This document shows positions 62,707 through 64,000 of a stretch of DNA of 64,000 bases, piece by piece. The stretch's first letter is position 1. Each line of letters opens with the position of its first letter. Under the pieces are notes generated by a model. That model had not been told where the DNA came from and searched no databases. It saw nothing but the letters and a program-made list of their open reading frames with translations. Source of the DNA: Desulforhopalus sp. (GTDB taxonomy: Bacteria; Desulfobacterota; Desulfobulbia; Desulfobulbales; Desulfocapsaceae); assembly GCA_030247675.1 (NCBI GenBank), contig JAOTRX010000010.1, forward strand, positions 62,001-126,000. The letters are read 5' to 3'. The translations under genes were made by a program, and so were the position numbers.

Positions 62707-63159
62707 CTAGCGGTCTTTGGCCGTGAGCTTCTCGGCATCGAGGGCCATCAGGGTAATCGTGCTTTTCGAAACCATTTTTTCCTCAGTGTCCCTGATATCA
62801 AATACTGTGGATTGGGCGACTATGATCTGTCTTCCCCGGGAGATGACCTCCGATCTGCATTTCAAGGCCCTGCCATAGGCAGGTTTTAAAAAGTTAATCT
62901 TGAATTCGATGGTCAATATCCTGATACTCTCGGGAACAAGGGTATAGGCAGCATATCCGGCGGTATGATCGGACATGGTGGCAATCAATCCTGCGTGGAC
63001 AAAATTATCCTGGGTTTTGTGGTCGTTTGCTATGGTGATTTGCGACTCAAAAAGTCCTGGTCCTATACGGACTGCCTGAAAACCACAAAATTTAATAAAG
63101 CCCCGCTGAAAATCTTTTTCAAGAAACACCAGGCGTTCGGGCGTCAGTTCGTTTTGCAT
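62707..63159 (-). CDS. PaaI-type thioesterase
   Basis: This 150-residue protein has a hot-dog fold pattern with the motif DNFVHAGLIATMSDHTAGYAAYT near residue 50, which matches the catalytic segment of PaaI thioesterases. It should hydrolyse acyl- or aryl-CoA esters. The ATG at 63159 has agaggttt upstream; a longer frame to 63267 is not supported. It could assist turnover of CoA esters made by the beta-oxidation genes 10 kb away, though that link is speculative. Confidence 0.82.
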   Translation of the reverse strand: MQNELTPERLVFLEKDFQRGFIKFCGFQAVRIGPGLFESQITIANDHKTQDNFVHAGLIATMSDHTAGYAAYTLVPESIRILTIEFKINFLKPAYGRALKCRSEVISRGRQIIVAQSTVFDIRDTEEKMVSKSTITLMALDAEKLTAKDR

Positions 63160-63338
63160 GAGCAAACCTCTAGTAATACCAGATCGTTGTAAAAATGACC
63201 GATTCCTTAGTACAGGACTCTCCGCAGCAGGGTTAACCGAGGTACGCATCCGGCTCCTCAAGCGCAACGTGGCCCCTGCGGTGGATAAAAAAATCCGTCA
63301 ATAAGCGGGGACCTTGCAGCCCCTGGAAAGCCTGGTTG

Positions 63339-63557
63339 CTATTCGGATTTCCATTTAACCTGGAATTCCAGTTCTTCGCCGCCACCCTCTCTTTCGTGTT
63401 CGATGCTGAATTCTGCCCGCACCGGGACGTAGATCCTTTCTCCGGCTACCTTAATCTCAAACTTGCTGCCGTTTTCAATCGCATCGGCAAGGCGTCGCAA
63501 TTTGGCGACAAAATCTTTTTTCGGATATGATTTTTCAACGTCTCTTTCCTGTTTCAT
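63339..63557 (-). CDS. Amphi-Trp domain protein
   Basis: This 72-residue protein starts MKQERDVEKSYPKKDFVAKL and ends with ELEFQVKWKSE. The pattern of charged helices and a final tryptophan strand fits the amphi-Trp domain family. No enzyme motif is present. Function is unknown; the family is thought to act as a small structural or regulatory module. The gene is isolated between the thioesterase and the flavin reductase. Confidence 0.75.
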   Translation of the reverse strand: MKQERDVEKSYPKKDFVAKLRRLADAIENGSKFEIKVAGERIYVPVRAEFSIEHEREGGGEELEFQVKWKSE

Positions 63558-63665
63558 GACAGCACTCCTGGTAAGTGTAGAATTTTACATTAATAACCGG
63601 TGATTGTTCATGCCATTCAAATACCAAAAAACCAATTGCCGGCCCAATTGCCCGGTTTGCCGCAC

Positions 63666-64000
63666 TCATTTCAGATACTTTTTGCCGGCAGAGAAGGCCT
63701 GGCCGACAAGCTTGCCGAGCGACCAATATTCTTGAATTCCCGGGCCAAACACAAAAGGAGCCAGCTTGTCGAGCATGGGCTGGCCCTTGATGTTGACAGC
63801 TTCGGTGTCGGCCTTGATATCGACGATCTCGCCGACGAACTGGGTGTGCAGTCCAAGGTCGAAGGTATGGATGAGCTTGCACTCGATAATGAGCGGGAAT
63901 TCGTCGACATAGGGAGCATCAACTACCTCCGAGCGCTTGGCCGTCAAGCCGGTGGTTTGAAATTTGTCAGTATTTTTGCCGGAAACAAGACCAAAATAAT
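63666..64000 (-). CDS. Flavin reductase-like protein, 5' part outside window
   Basis: This gene runs off the right edge of the window; 111 residues of its C-terminal part are visible. They include FGLVSGKNTDKFQTTGLTA, then VDEFPLIIECKL and HTQFVGEIVDIKAD, which match the FMN-binding split-barrel of flavin reductases (FlaRed/HpaC type). The visible frame continues to the window edge without a start, so the true start is not in view. The C-terminus ends with FSAGKKYLK. Confidence 0.8.
   Translation of the reverse strand, partial: YFGLVSGKNTDKFQTTGLTAKRSEVVDAPYVDEFPLIIECKLIHTFDLGLHTQFVGEIVDIKADTEAVNIKGQPMLDKLAPFVFGPGIQEYWSLGKLVGQAFSAGKKYLK

Overview
The window is a stretch of chromosome from a Gram-negative, most probably anaerobic bacterium. 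The best guess is a member of the Desulfobacterota, perhaps Desulfobulbales. This is inferred from gene content: a haem gene pair of hemE and an AhbD-like radical SAM protein, a NosR/NapH-type polyferredoxin fused to a cyclic-nucleotide sensor, LolCD next to lysS, MlaA, many hybrid sensor kinases and an amphi-Trp protein. No rRNA, tRNA, CRISPR array, prophage or intact insertion sequence was seen.

Layout. 1-1.3 kb: end of a PAS-PAS hybrid-type kinase cut by the window edge. 1.3-2.3 kb: a tandem repeat and an HExxH lipoprotein. 2.3-6.6 kb: an aapJQMP-type amino-acid ABC importer. 7-9.7 kb: HD-domain protein, hemE and an ahbD-like gene. 10-14.4 kb: hisD, rsmG, leuB and a divergent PRPP synthetase. 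14.6-17.2 kb: a CNMP sensor / degenerate AAA+ / polyferredoxin fusion. 17.5-22.1 kb: envelope proteins (MlaA, AsmA) and an ADP-ribosylglycohydrolase. 22.2-30.2 kb: a BarA-like phosphorelay kinase, a REC-GGDEF protein, a FecR-domain protein and a CHASE2 adenylate cyclase. 30.4-33.8 kb: lolD, lolC and lysS. 34.4-37.4 kb: a small winged-helix protein, a GAF-ANTAR antiterminator and an FMN-binding glutamate-synthase-like enzyme. 37.5-38.8 kb: a KaiC-like/XRE/cupin regulator. 39-47.3 kb: an AT-richer surface-glycan island. 47.4-52.9 kb: a fatty-acid beta-oxidation cluster with a TetR regulator. 53-64 kb: a cytosolic dCache hybrid kinase, a DsrE-like protein, glycerol dehydrogenase, an InaA/WaaP-like kinase, an Fe3+-type ABC importer, a PaaI-like thioesterase, an amphi-Trp protein and a truncated flavin reductase.

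Two structured nucleic-acid signals stand out. (1) A 54-bp two-hairpin repeat occurs as eight units at five intergenic loci, always in the same orientation as the gene it precedes. Two units carry a compensatory base-pair change in the hairpin stem. (2) The leader of the glutamate-synthase-like gene has a promoter, a hexaloop hairpin with the A1/G4 signature of ANTAR targets, and an intrinsic terminator whose 5' arm overlaps a possible antiterminator. A GAF-ANTAR protein is encoded immediately upstream, so this looks like a self-contained antitermination switch.

Among proteins, the 879-residue fusion is the most unusual: its sigma-54-type AAA+ module has lost both the GAFTGA loop and the Walker B acidic residues while keeping Walker A. 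All functions are read from sequence alone; family assignments come from recognised motifs, not from searches.
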